From the NCBI RefSeq assembly GCF_042654585.1, contig NZ_JBHSGR010000025.1, positions 1-64,000 of the forward strand: a stretch of 64,000 bases of DNA. The letters are read 5' to 3'. Positions within the stretch are counted from its first letter, which is position 1. Each line of letters opens with the position of its first letter. The position numbers and the translations under genes were made by a program. Shown here one piece after another: positions 33,508-41,841 of this stretch. The notes under the pieces were generated by a model that saw nothing but the letters and a program-made list of their open reading frames with translations, was not told the origin of the DNA and searched no databases. This DNA is from Geodermatophilus arenarius. Lineage in GTDB: Bacteria > Actinomycetota > Actinomycetes > Mycobacteriales > Geodermatophilaceae.

Positions 33508-33906
33508 ATGGCCGGGATGGACGACGACCCGTGGGACCTCCTGCTCGCCGGCCTGCCGCCCGCCACCGCCGACCTCGTCCGCGCCGCGGACGCCCTCGTC
33601 CGCGAGGCCGACCCCGGCGTCGTGCGGGTGGTGTGGCCGCGCCAGCGCACCGTCGGCTACGGCGTGGGCCCGCGGAAGAACTCCGAGCACTACGCCTACC
33701 TCGACGTCTACGACCGGCACCTCAACCTCGGCTTCAACCGCGGCGCGGCGCTGGCCGGCGCCGGCCTCGACGGCGGGCTGCTCGAGGGCACGGGGACGTC
33801 GTTCCGCAAGGTCGCCGTCCGGGACGCCGCCGTCCTCGCCGACCCGCGGCTGCCCGGCCTGCTGCGGGCCGCCCGCGAGGAGCGGCTGGCCGCGCTCGGC
33901 CGGTGA
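33508..33906 (+). CDS. DUF1801-like small protein
   Basis: The 132-residue product has VRVVWPRQRTVGYGVGPRKNSEHYAYL and a C-terminal FRKVAVRD, which resemble DUF1801/YdhG-type proteins with an unresolved, possibly iron-chaperone-like role. ATG 33508 and ATG 33517 are both possible starts. It is convergent with the antiporter gene. Confidence 0.7.
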   Translation: MAGMDDDPWDLLLAGLPPATADLVRAADALVREADPGVVRVVWPRQRTVGYGVGPRKNSEHYAYLDVYDRHLNLGFNRGAALAGAGLDGGLLEGTGTSFRKVAVRDAAVLADPRLPGLLRAAREERLAALGR

Positions 33907-33912
33907 GCGGTC

Positions 33913-35484
33913 CTACTCGCGCAGCAGGGTGACCTCCTCCAGGTCCATCTCGTGCTGCACGCGCCGGAACACCTCGTCGTCGATGCGCCGCGCGTCGCGG
34001 TACCGGACGAACACCTCGCGCTCGGCCTCGAGCATGGCCCGGCGCATCCGCCGGTAGACCGCGCTCGGCGTCTCGCCGCCGCCGGCGACGGGGCCGCCGA
34101 GCCGCTCCCACGCCGCGTTGGTGCGCGCCTCCATCCGCTGCCGCAGCTCGGCGACGGTGGCGGCGTGCAGCGGGTCGCCGTCGTCGAGGCTGTCGAGCCG
34201 GGCCACGGCGGCCCGGCCGGCGTCGTTCTGGGCCTGCGCCTCGGCGAGGGCGTCGGCGGCCTCGTCCGAGGCCTGCACGCCCAGCCGCCGGATCACGGCC
34301 GGCAGCGTCAGCCCGTGCAGCAGCAGGGTGCCCACGGTGACCACGAAGGTCAGGTAGACGATCTCGTCGCGCCCGGGGAAGGGCGCGCCCGACAGCGTGG
34401 TCAGCGGGATCCCGGCCGCCGCGGCGAGCGAGACCACGCCGCGCATCCCGGCCCAGGAGATGACGGCGGGGTACGTCCACGGCGGCGGGGTCCAGTCCGG
34501 GCGGCGGCGGGCCAGCGGCCGCAGGTAGGTGGTGGGGAAGACGAACACGACCCGGGCGGCCAGCGCGACGAGCACGAGGAACAGGCCGACCGCCGTCAGC
34601 GCGCCCACCGACGGACCGACGCCGGTGACCACCGCACGCAGCTGCAGGCCGATCAGCGCGAAGACCGTCGCCTCGAGGACGGTGTCGGCCGCCTGCCACA
34701 CCGCGCGGTCCTGCAACCGGGCGACCGGGTGCGCCGCGGGGGAGCGGTGCCCGAGGTAGAGGCCCGCGAGGACCACCGCGAGGACGCCCGAGGCGTGCAC
34801 CTCCTCGGCGACGGTGAAGCCGATGAACGGGACGAGCAGGCCGAGCGCGCTCTCCAGCACGCCGTCGCGCAGCAGCCGGCGGATGCGGTGCACCAGCCAG
34901 CCCAGCGCCCAGCCGATCGCGGCGCCGCCGGCGGCGGCGAGGACGAACACGCCCACGCCCTCGGCGATGCCGTAGCCGGCGCCCGCGGCGACCGCGACGG
35001 CGACCCGGTACACGGTGAGCGCGGTGGCGTCGTTGACCAGGCTCTCGCCGCCCAGGATGGTCATGACCTTCCGCGGCAGGCCCAGCCGGCGGCCGACCGA
35101 GGTCGCCGCGACCGCGTCCGGCGGGGCGACGACGGCGCCGAGCACCAGCGCCGAGACCAGCGGCAGGCCCGGCACCAGCCACCACGCGGCCAGCCCGACG
35201 GCGACCGTGGTGAGCAGCACCGCCCCGACGGCGAGCATGCCGATCGCGCGGAGGTTGGCCCGCAGCCGCAGGTAGGAGCTGTCCAGCGCCGCGGAGTACA
35301 GCAGCGGCGGCAGGACCAGCGTGAGGATCAGGTGCGGGTCCAGGGCGTAGTCGGGCACGCCCGGCAGGAAGGACACCGCGAGCCCGACCAGCACCAGGAG
35401 CAGCGGCGGGGAGATCCCCAGCCGCCGGGCCAGCGCACTGACGGCGAAGGAGCCGGCGAGCAGGCCGACGAGGGGCAGTTCCAT
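33913..35484 (-). CDS. Na+/H+ antiporter, CPA1 family
   Basis: The 523-residue membrane protein has about 12 hydrophobic helices, the ion-binding motif GGESLVNDATAL near 145-156 and SWAGMRGVVSLA near 350, followed by a cytoplasmic helical tail of about 120 residues. It should exchange external protons for internal sodium (or potassium) to hold pH and salt balance. ATG 35484 overlaps the stop of the UBP zinc-finger gene by 1 bp (TGATG), so the two are coupled. Confidence 0.93.
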   Translation of the reverse strand: MELPLVGLLAGSFAVSALARRLGISPPLLLVLVGLAVSFLPGVPDYALDPHLILTLVLPPLLYSAALDSSYLRLRANLRAIGMLAVGAVLLTTVAVGLAAWWLVPGLPLVSALVLGAVVAPPDAVAATSVGRRLGLPRKVMTILGGESLVNDATALTVYRVAVAVAAGAGYGIAEGVGVFVLAAAGGAAIGWALGWLVHRIRRLLRDGVLESALGLLVPFIGFTVAEEVHASGVLAVVLAGLYLGHRSPAAHPVARLQDRAVWQAADTVLEATVFALIGLQLRAVVTGVGPSVGALTAVGLFLVLVALAARVVFVFPTTYLRPLARRRPDWTPPPWTYPAVISWAGMRGVVSLAAAAGIPLTTLSGAPFPGRDEIVYLTFVVTVGTLLLHGLTLPAVIRRLGVQASDEAADALAEAQAQNDAGRAAVARLDSLDDGDPLHAATVAELRQRMEARTNAAWERLGGPVAGGGETPSAVYRRMRRAMLEAEREVFVRYRDARRIDDEVFRRVQHEMDLEEVTLLRE

Positions 35485-35741
35485 CACACCAGCGCCTGGT
35501 CGACGTAGCACCAGCGCCAGTCCTCGCCCGGCTCGACCGAGCGGACGATGGGGTGGCCGGTGGCGCCCGCGTGCGCGGTGGCGTGCCGGTTCGGGGAGGA
35601 GTCGCAGCAGGCCACGTGCCCGCAGGACAGGCACATCCGCAGGTGCACCCACCGGCTACCGATGGCCAGGCAGTCGCCGCAGCCCTCGTCCGAGTCCGGC
35701 GAGACGTCGCGGATTTGGTCCAGGTGCCCGCACGTCGTCAT
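35484..35741 (-). CDS. UBP-type zinc finger protein
   Basis: The 85-residue protein is a single UBP (BUZ-type) zinc finger, with Cys21, Cys24, Cys37, Cys40, Cys45 and His42, His53, His57, His63 arranged as in eukaryotic ubiquitin-binding fingers (GCGDCLAIG, LRMCLSCGHVACCD, HATAHAGATGHPI). Those fingers recognise a free C-terminal Gly-Gly tail. In actinobacteria this domain often accompanies or is fused to Na+/H+ antiporters, so it may control the pump. ATG 35741 or the adjoining GTG 35744 is the start. Confidence 0.9.
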   Translation of the reverse strand: MTTCGHLDQIRDVSPDSDEGCGDCLAIGSRWVHLRMCLSCGHVACCDSSPNRHATAHAGATGHPIVRSVEPGEDWRWCYVDQALV

Positions 35742-35873
35742 CACGGTCCCCCTCTCGTCGCGGCTGTCGCCGGGAGTCGACCACCCGCGCGACGCGGGCG
35801 GCAACGTCCCCCGGCCGGTCCGCTCTTCCCGTGGCAGGGTCGGCGGCGACCGTGCGAGCCGGGAGGAGGCGCC

Positions 35874-36803
35874 GTGGACCTCGACGAGGTCGCCGAGGAG
35901 CTCTACGCGGTGCCGCCCGGGCAGTTCGTGGCCGCCCGCACCGAGGCCGCCCGCCGCGCCCGGGCCGCCGGGGACCGGGCGCTCGCGCGGGAGATCGGCA
36001 CCCTCACCCGGCCCACGGCCGCGGCGTGGGCCTGCAACGTCCTGGTGCGCGAGCAGCCCGACGAGATCGCCGGTCTCGTGGAGCTCGGCGACCTGCTGCG
36101 CGAGGCGCAGCAGACCCTGGCCGGCGACGAGCTGCGGCAGCTGGGCACCCAGCGCTCCCGGCTGCTGGCCGCGCTCACCCGCCGGGCCCGGGCGGTGGCC
36201 ACGCGCCGCGGCACCCCGCTCAGCGACGCCGTCGCCGACCAGGTGGAGGAGACGCTGCGGGCCGCGCTGGCCGACCCGGACGCGGGGGAGGCGCTGCTGG
36301 GCGGCCGGCTCACCGCGCCGCTGTCCTCCCGCGGCCTCGGGCCCGGCTTCGGCACCCGCCCGGACCTGCGGGTGGTGCCCCCGCCGCGGACCGGGCGCAC
36401 CGCGCCGGCACCGGAGCGGAACGCCCGGGTGGACGCCGCCCGCCGCGCGGCGGAGCAGCGGCGGCGGGCCGCGCAGGAGCGGCGCGAGCGCGAGCTGGCC
36501 GCGGCCCGCGAGGAGGCGGGGACCGCGGAGCGCGAGGCCGCGGAGGCGGAGGAGGCCGCCCGGGCCGCGCACGAGCGGGCCGGGCGGGCCGCCCGCCGGC
36601 AGGAGGAGCTCACCGCCCGCGTCGGGGAGCTGGAGGCCGAGCTCGAGCGGGTGCGTGCCGACGCGGAGGCGGCCGGGGCCGAGGCGGCCCGGACCGGCCG
36701 GCGGGCGGCGGCGGCCCGCCGGGCGGCGCGGCGGGCGGCCGCCGACCGCGACCGCACCGCCGACCGCGTCACGGAGCTGGAACAGGCGCCGCTGGAGGCC
36801 TGA
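35874..36803 (+). CDS. Coiled-coil hypothetical protein
   Basis: The 309-residue protein has a compact N-terminal part (LDEVAEELYAVPPGQFVAAR, TRPTAAAWACNVLVR) followed by a long Ala/Glu/Arg coiled coil (about 185-300). The N-terminal segment is characteristic of an uncharacterised actinobacterial family. No membrane segment is visible. GTG 35874 is set by GGGAGGAGG. Function unknown. Confidence 0.75.
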   Translation: MDLDEVAEELYAVPPGQFVAARTEAARRARAAGDRALAREIGTLTRPTAAAWACNVLVREQPDEIAGLVELGDLLREAQQTLAGDELRQLGTQRSRLLAALTRRARAVATRRGTPLSDAVADQVEETLRAALADPDAGEALLGGRLTAPLSSRGLGPGFGTRPDLRVVPPPRTGRTAPAPERNARVDAARRAAEQRRRAAQERRERELAAAREEAGTAEREAAEAEEAARAAHERAGRAARRQEELTARVGELEAELERVRADAEAAGAEAARTGRRAAAARRAARRAAADRDRTADRVTELEQAPLEA

Positions 36804-36807
36804 CCCG

Positions 36808-37001
36808 TCAGCCCGTCGTCTTCTGCCCGTCGAGGGACTCGCGCAGGACGTCGGCGTGCCCCGCGTGCTGCGCGGTCTCGGCGATCACGTGCAGGAACAC
36901 CCGCCGCGCCGACCGCACCGCGCCCGGCGCGAACCACGGCACCTTCGCCCACCGGCCGATCCGGCGGCGCACCTCGTCGGCCGGGGCGGCGACGTCGGCC
37001 C
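36808..37001 (-). pseudogene. Remnant: C-terminus of a DinB/DUF664-like protein
   Basis: Reading the minus strand upstream from the stop at 36808 gives GQKTTG at the C-terminus, preceded by RRVFLHVIAETAQHAGHAD and RIGRWAKVPWFAPG, the typical end of DinB/DUF664 proteins with the metal-binding HAGHAD motif. Upstream of about 37001 the similarity stops and the frame turns to Arg/Pro-rich nonsense, so the N-terminal half is gone. Confidence 0.65.
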
Positions 37002-37202
37002 GTGACCGGGGAGCGCCCGGGCGGCTGCCGGGTGCGCGTCGACGGCGACGACCTCGACCGGGCAGCGTGCGCGCTGGTCGTCACGGGTGCGCCGTTCACC
37101 GTCCTGGGCCCGCCGGAGTTCGCCGCGCACCTGCGGGAGGTGGCCGCCCGCTGCACCGCCGCCGCGCGGGCCCCTGACGCCGCCCCCAGCATGGGGGCAT
37201 GA
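37002..37202 (+). pseudogene. Remnant: C-terminus of a WYL-domain regulator
   Basis: The frame starting near 37002 reads CRVRVDGDDLDRAACAL, then FTVLGPPEFAAHLREVAAR, which is the end of the WYL domain of YafY-type regulators. The winged helix and most of the WYL domain are missing. A GTG at 37002 opens the frame, but there is no ribosome site. Its stop overlaps the SDR start. Confidence 0.6.
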
Positions 37203-38005
37203 CGGAGTCAGCGGGCCGCGTCGCGGTCGTCACCGGGTCGGAGTCGGGCATCGGGCGGGCGGTCGCGGTCGCGCTCGCCGAGCAGGGCTGCGACGTCGGC
37301 ATCACCTGGTACCGCGACGAGGCGCACGCGCAGGGCACCGCCGACGAGGTGCGGGCCCGCGGGCGCCGGGCCGAGGTGCGCCACGTCGACCTCACGCAGC
37401 TGCCGGGCGCCGCCGCCGTCGTCGACGACCTGGCCGACGCCCTCGGCGGCGTCGACGTCCTGGTCAACGACGCCGGCACCGGCCACTCCACGCTGGTCCT
37501 GGACACCGACTACGAGACCTGGCGCGAGGTGCTGGCCACCGACCTCGACGCGGCGTTCCTCTGCCTGCAGCGCGCGGCCCGCCGCATGGTGGCCGCCGGG
37601 CGGGGCGGGCGGATCGTGAACGTGACGAGCGTGCACGAGCACCAGCCGCGGGTCGGCGCGGCCGCCTACTGCGCGGCCAAGGGCGGGCTCGGCCTGCTCA
37701 CCCGGGTCGCGGCGATCGAGCTGGCCGAGCACGGCATCACCGTCAACGCCGTCGCGCCGGGGGAGATCGCCACACCGATGACCGGCCAGGAGGACGAGGA
37801 CCCGACCGCGCCCGGCCACGAGCGCCCCGGCGTCCCGGTCGGCCGGCCCGGGGACGCGCACGAGGTGGCCGCCGTCGTCGCCTTCCTCGCCTCGCCCCAG
37901 GCGTCCTACGTGACCGGCTCCTCGTACGCCGTCGACGGCGGCATGCTGCAGATGGGCCCGATGGCGGGCTCGCACCTGACCGGCGACGACTGGCGCCGTC
38001 CCTAG
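37199..38005 (+). CDS. SDR family oxidoreductase
   Basis: The 268-residue classical SDR has TGSESGIG, NDAG in VLVNDAGTG, catalytic Ser in VNVTSVHEH, YCAAK and YAVDGGMLQMGPM near the end, and resembles glucose-1-dehydrogenase-like proteins. The ATG start at 37199 overlaps the end of the WYL remnant. Its 3' end overlaps the convergent flavoprotein gene by 4 bp. Confidence 0.9.
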   Translation: MTESAGRVAVVTGSESGIGRAVAVALAEQGCDVGITWYRDEAHAQGTADEVRARGRRAEVRHVDLTQLPGAAAVVDDLADALGGVDVLVNDAGTGHSTLVLDTDYETWREVLATDLDAAFLCLQRAARRMVAAGRGGRIVNVTSVHEHQPRVGAAAYCAAKGGLGLLTRVAAIELAEHGITVNAVAPGEIATPMTGQEDEDPTAPGHERPGVPVGRPGDAHEVAAVVAFLASPQASYVTGSSYAVDGGMLQMGPMAGSHLTGDDWRRP

Positions 38006-39399
38006 GCGGCCAGCAGCTCCAGCAGCCGGGCGCGGTCGGGGCCGGGGAACGGCCGCGGCGGGTCGGGCACCGCCGCGGCCACCCGCTCGCGGACCAGCGG
38101 CACGGCCAGCAGGTCGGCCAGCGGCGCCATGCACAGCCGGTACTCGAGCATCGCCCGGAACACGTCGGCGTCGCGCATCGCGACCCCGAGGAAGGCCGCG
38201 AGCTCCGGGTACAGCGGCGGCTCGGGCGCCCCGCGCCGGGCGGCGTCCATCTGCGCCAGCCGGGAGCGGTCCTCGGCCAGCTGGTCGGTGACGAACGGCC
38301 CGACCCGCCGCTCGGTCGCCGCGTTGAAGGCCGCGGCCAGGTCGGCGGGCCGGTCCAGGTCGCGGGCGACCGCGGCGCGCAGCAGCGCGGCGTGCGCGAT
38401 GCCGACCGACAGGCCGCGGCCGGCCGACGGGTTGGTGCACGCCCACGCGTCCCCGACGGCGGCGAAGCCGGTCACCACCGGCCGGCCGTCGACGGTGAAG
38501 CGGCGGCTGCGGTCCAGGCCCCCGGCCATCGCCGTGACCCCGCCCAGCGGCCGCCCGTCCAGCCAGTGCGCCTGCAGCGGGCAGGCCGCGACCACCCGGT
38601 CGAACACGGCGGGGTCGCGCAGCTCGCGCAGCGGCCGGTCGCCGGTCTGCCCGAACACGGTGACCGACCAGGTGTCGTTGTCGCCGTCGAGGGTGAGCAG
38701 CGAGACGCTGCCCAGCGGCATGAGCCCGGGACCGCGGCGCACCGGCCGGTCGGGGCCGGTGAAGTAGCGCGTGTAGTAGACGAACCCCGAGGCCTGCGCG
38801 CGCTGCTCCGGCGGCCGGGCGCCGAGGTCGGCCAGCCACTGCGCCGAGCGGGTGCGCCGGCCGGTGGCGTCGACGACGAGGTCCGCCCGCAGCTCCTCGC
38901 CGGCCGCCGTCCGCACCCCGCCGGTGTGCGGCACGCCGCCGGTCGCGGACGGGCCGGGCAGGAGGCCGGCCACCTGCACGCCGCGGCGGACGGTGACCCG
39001 CGGGGTGTCCTCGGCGGCGGCCGCCACGGTGGACTCCACCACCGGACGGCGCCCGGTGACGAAGCGCAGCCGCTCGTCGGCCTCCCGGGGCTCACGGTCG
39101 GCGATCCCCGGGGGCAGCAGCGCCGTGTAGTCGACCCACACGCAGCCGGCGGCCAGCAGCCGGTCGGTGAGGCCGGGGAGCTCGTCGTCGGCGACCGCGC
39201 GGAACCGGGCGAAGAGGTTGTGCGGCTGCCGGAACTGCGCGACCCCGGTGCGCCGCCAGGACTCCCACGCCTCGGCGGGCGTGGTCGGGGCGCCGTCGGG
39301 GTCGGACTCGAGGACGGTGACGTCGTGCCCGTCGGCCGCGAGCATCATCGCGGCGCACAGCCCCACCACGCCGCCGCCGCACACCACCACCGAGGCCAT
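38002..39399 (-). CDS. FAD-dependent oxidoreductase
   Basis: The 465-residue flavoprotein opens with VVVCGGGVVGLCAA (FAD binding), has LVVDATGRRTRSAQW and a GD-like segment (GFAAVGDAWACTNPSAGRG), as in the PHBH/geranylgeranyl-reductase superfamily. Substrate unknown. ATG 39399 is used; the open frame continues further upstream, into the diguanylate cyclase region, but without coding character. It appears monocistronic. Confidence 0.87.
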   Translation of the reverse strand: MASVVVCGGGVVGLCAAMMLAADGHDVTVLESDPDGAPTTPAEAWESWRRTGVAQFRQPHNLFARFRAVADDELPGLTDRLLAAGCVWVDYTALLPPGIADREPREADERLRFVTGRRPVVESTVAAAAEDTPRVTVRRGVQVAGLLPGPSATGGVPHTGGVRTAAGEELRADLVVDATGRRTRSAQWLADLGARPPEQRAQASGFVYYTRYFTGPDRPVRRGPGLMPLGSVSLLTLDGDNDTWSVTVFGQTGDRPLRELRDPAVFDRVVAACPLQAHWLDGRPLGGVTAMAGGLDRSRRFTVDGRPVVTGFAAVGDAWACTNPSAGRGLSVGIAHAALLRAAVARDLDRPADLAAAFNAATERRVGPFVTDQLAEDRSRLAQMDAARRGAPEPPLYPELAAFLGVAMRDADVFRAMLEYRLCMAPLADLLAVPLVRERVAAAVPDPPRPFPGPDRARLLELLAA

Positions 39400-39551
39400 G
39401 GCCGCCCCCTCGCGCCCGGGACGGCGCGCGCGACCGGTCGCCGGGCGGGCCCAGGGTGGCACCGGCGGCGCCGCCCTGGCGGTGCCGCGGTCGGGCGGCG
39501 GCGGGGTCCGTGGCGCGTCGGCACCGAGGGGTGCCGGGCCGACGCGGGAGG

Positions 39552-40502
39552 TCAGCCGGCGGCCGAGTGGCGGGCGCGCTTCTCCCGGTACAGCGCGGCG
39601 TCGGCGCGGGCCAGCGTCGCGGCGAGGTCCTCGCCGGGCCGGGCGCCGGCCGCCCCCGCCGACCACGCCCCGACCGAGACGGCGCGCAGCCGGTCCAGCA
39701 GCTCGGCGGCGCGGTCGGTCCCGGTGCCGGGCAGGCAGAGCACGAACTCGTCCCCGCCGAGGCGGCCGAGCAGGTCGGAGCGGCGCAGCTCCCGGCTCCA
39801 GGCCGAGGCGAGCGAGCGCAGCAGGGCGTCGCCGGCGGAGTGGCCCCCGGTGTCGTTGACGGCCTTGAACCCGTCGAGGTCGAGGACGACGACGGTCAGC
39901 GGCTCCCCGGTGCGCTGCGCGTGGGCGAGCAGCCGGGCGGACTCGGCCTCCCAGGCGCGGCGGTTGGCCACCCCCGTCAGCGGGTCGGTGCCGGCCGCGC
40001 GGCGCAGCGCCCCGGACTGCCGGATCTGCGCCTCGGTGAGCACCGCGACCGTGGCGACGGCGGCCAGCCAGGCCGAGAGGAACCCCTCCGGCGCCGCGGC
40101 GAGCGCGCCCGCGGTGACGACGGCGACCCCGCCCGCGACGTGCAGCCGCGCCTGCGCGGGCGGCAGCACGTGCCCGGCGAGCACCCCGAGCGCCACCACG
40201 ACCGGGCCGAGGCCGACGACGCCGACCGCGGTGACCGAGCGCCAGGCGAGCACCGCGGTGAGCAGGGACAGCAGCGCCAGGGCGGCGTGCACGACGGCCA
40301 TGGGGGAGCGGCCCGTCGGCGCGTGCTCGCGCACGTGCCACAGCGCCGCGGAGCCGAGCCCGCCGACGACCGCGAGCGCGGTCAGCAGGACGACCGGTGT
40401 CCGGGGGTGCATCGGCCACAGCGCACCGGCGGCGCACAGGACGGCGGCGCAGCCGTACAGCAGCGCGAGCAGGCCCAGCCCACCCCTGCGGTCTCCGTGC
40501 AC
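39552..40502 (-). CDS. Membrane-anchored diguanylate cyclase
   Basis: The 316-residue protein has about six hydrophobic segments (about 8-155) and a C-terminal GGDEF domain with intact GGDEF (249-253). RxxD at 240-243, five residues ahead, forms the inhibitory site, so it should make cyclic di-GMP from two GTP and be product-inhibited. GTG 40502 is chosen because GGAGGGAGGA lies just upstream. No EAL domain is present. Confidence 0.92.
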   Translation of the reverse strand: MHGDRRGGLGLLALLYGCAAVLCAAGALWPMHPRTPVVLLTALAVVGGLGSAALWHVREHAPTGRSPMAVVHAALALLSLLTAVLAWRSVTAVGVVGLGPVVVALGVLAGHVLPPAQARLHVAGGVAVVTAGALAAAPEGFLSAWLAAVATVAVLTEAQIRQSGALRRAAGTDPLTGVANRRAWEAESARLLAHAQRTGEPLTVVVLDLDGFKAVNDTGGHSAGDALLRSLASAWSRELRRSDLLGRLGGDEFVLCLPGTGTDRAAELLDRLRAVSVGAWSAGAAGARPGEDLAATLARADAALYREKRARHSAAG

Positions 40503-40598
40503 GGGTCCTCCCTCCGTCGCGGACGACATCGTCACCCGTCACGCCGGTCCTGAGCGCGACGACGGCCGTCCCCCTCGGAGGGAGGGCGCCGGGGAGGG

Positions 40599-41543
40599 TC
40601 AGCCGGTGAGCTCGGTGGGCACCGCGATGACGTCGACCATCGCCCCGAGCCGGTACACCGTGACCGGCAGCGGCCGGCCGATCGCCTCGGCGAACAGCAG
40701 CCGCTGCAGGCTCTGCGCCTCGGCCACCGGCGCCCGCCCGGCCTCCAGCACCAGGTCGCCGGCGCGCAGCCCGGCCCGGTCGGCCGGCGACCCCGGGACG
40801 ACGTCGACCACCCGCAGGCCGCGGCGCCGGCCGGTGCGCTCGGCCAGCGGGGCCGGCAGCGGCGCGGGGCTGCTGACCAGGCCCAGGTAGGCGCGGCGCA
40901 CCCGCCCGTCGCGGACCAGCGCGTCGACGATGCGGCGGGTGGTGGCGTTGACCGGCACCGCCAGGCCCAGGCCCCACCCGGCGACGGCGGTGTTGATGCC
41001 GACCACCCGGCTGGCCGAGTCGGCGAGCGCGCCGCCGGAGTTGCCGGGGTTGAGCGCGGCGTCGGTCTGGATGACGTCCTCGACCACCCGGGCGGTGCGC
41101 CCGTCGCGGGTGGGCAGCGAGCGGCCCAGGCCGCTGACCACGCCCGCGGTCACCGACCCGGCCAGCCCGAGCGGGTTGCCGACGGCGACGACGAGCTGGC
41201 CCACCCGCAGCTGCGCGGCGTCGCCGAGCTCGGCGGGCTCGGGCGCGCCGGCGGTCGCCCGGACGACGGCGAGGTCGGACAGCGGGTCGGTGCCCACCAC
41301 CTCGACGGGCGTCTCGGTGCCGTCGCCGAACACCGCGCGCCCGCTGCGCGCCCGGCCGACGACGTGCGCGTTGGTGAGCATCAGCCCGTCACCGGGGACG
41401 ACGACCGCGGAACCGGCGCCGCCGCCGCGGCCGTCGGGTGAGGTCACCTGCAGGGCGGCGACGTGCGGGGTGAGGTCGGTGGCGACCGCGGTGACCACCT
41501 GGGAGTAGGCGTCCAGGGCCGCGTCGGTGTCGGGTCGGGCCAC
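40599..41543 (-). CDS. HtrA-like trypsin protease with PDZ domain
   Basis: The 314-residue protein has a complete trypsin triad: His60 (LTNAHVVG), Asp90 (DPLSDLAVV) and Ser169 (NPGNSGG), then a PDZ domain (about 225-314, with VDVVPGSPADRAGLRAGD). Unlike most HtrA/DegP proteins it lacks a signal peptide and a membrane anchor with the GTG start at 41543 (GGAGGTGG site), so it would act in the cytoplasm. Role: probably quality control of misfolded proteins. Confidence 0.9.
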   Translation of the reverse strand: MARPDTDAALDAYSQVVTAVATDLTPHVAALQVTSPDGRGGGAGSAVVVPGDGLMLTNAHVVGRARSGRAVFGDGTETPVEVVGTDPLSDLAVVRATAGAPEPAELGDAAQLRVGQLVVAVGNPLGLAGSVTAGVVSGLGRSLPTRDGRTARVVEDVIQTDAALNPGNSGGALADSASRVVGINTAVAGWGLGLAVPVNATTRRIVDALVRDGRVRRAYLGLVSSPAPLPAPLAERTGRRRGLRVVDVVPGSPADRAGLRAGDLVLEAGRAPVAEAQSLQRLLFAEAIGRPLPVTVYRLGAMVDVIAVPTELTG

Positions 41544-41658
41544 GGTCCACCTCCGGTCGTGATTACAGCGTTGCACCGACCAGTGGACGCCTCCCCGGGC
41601 CGCCCTGCCACCCCCTCCGTTGCGCCCACGGTGAACGGCGGGAGGTGTCCCGCGCGCA

Positions 41659-41758
41659 CTCGTGCTCTGCCCACTCCTGCGGGCAGAGCACGAGCGGCCA
41701 CGGCGGCACCTGCGGCGTCCCCCTTCGTGCTCTGCACACGTGGGTGTGCAGAGCACGA
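41659..41758. repeat. Two related hairpins sharing CGTGCTCTGC
   Basis: Hairpin A pairs 41659-41672 with 41681-41694 (14 bp, 8-base loop). Hairpin B pairs 41725-41739 with 41744-41758 (15 bp, GTGG loop). Both stems contain TCGTGCTCTGC. They sit in the gap between the protease and the GCS2-type ligase and look like a repeated extragenic palindrome. Confidence 0.75.
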
Positions 41759-41841
41759 GCGTGCTGGTCAGCAGGTGCGGCGGGGCCCCGGCGGCCGTAG
41801 CGTCGGCCTGCCCGGCGTCCGGACCGGCACCGAGGAGGGGC

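Noticed and set aside
39400..40977. Upstream extension of the flavoprotein frame at 38002
   Set aside because: It overlaps the diguanylate cyclase in another frame and has no coding character before ATG 39399.
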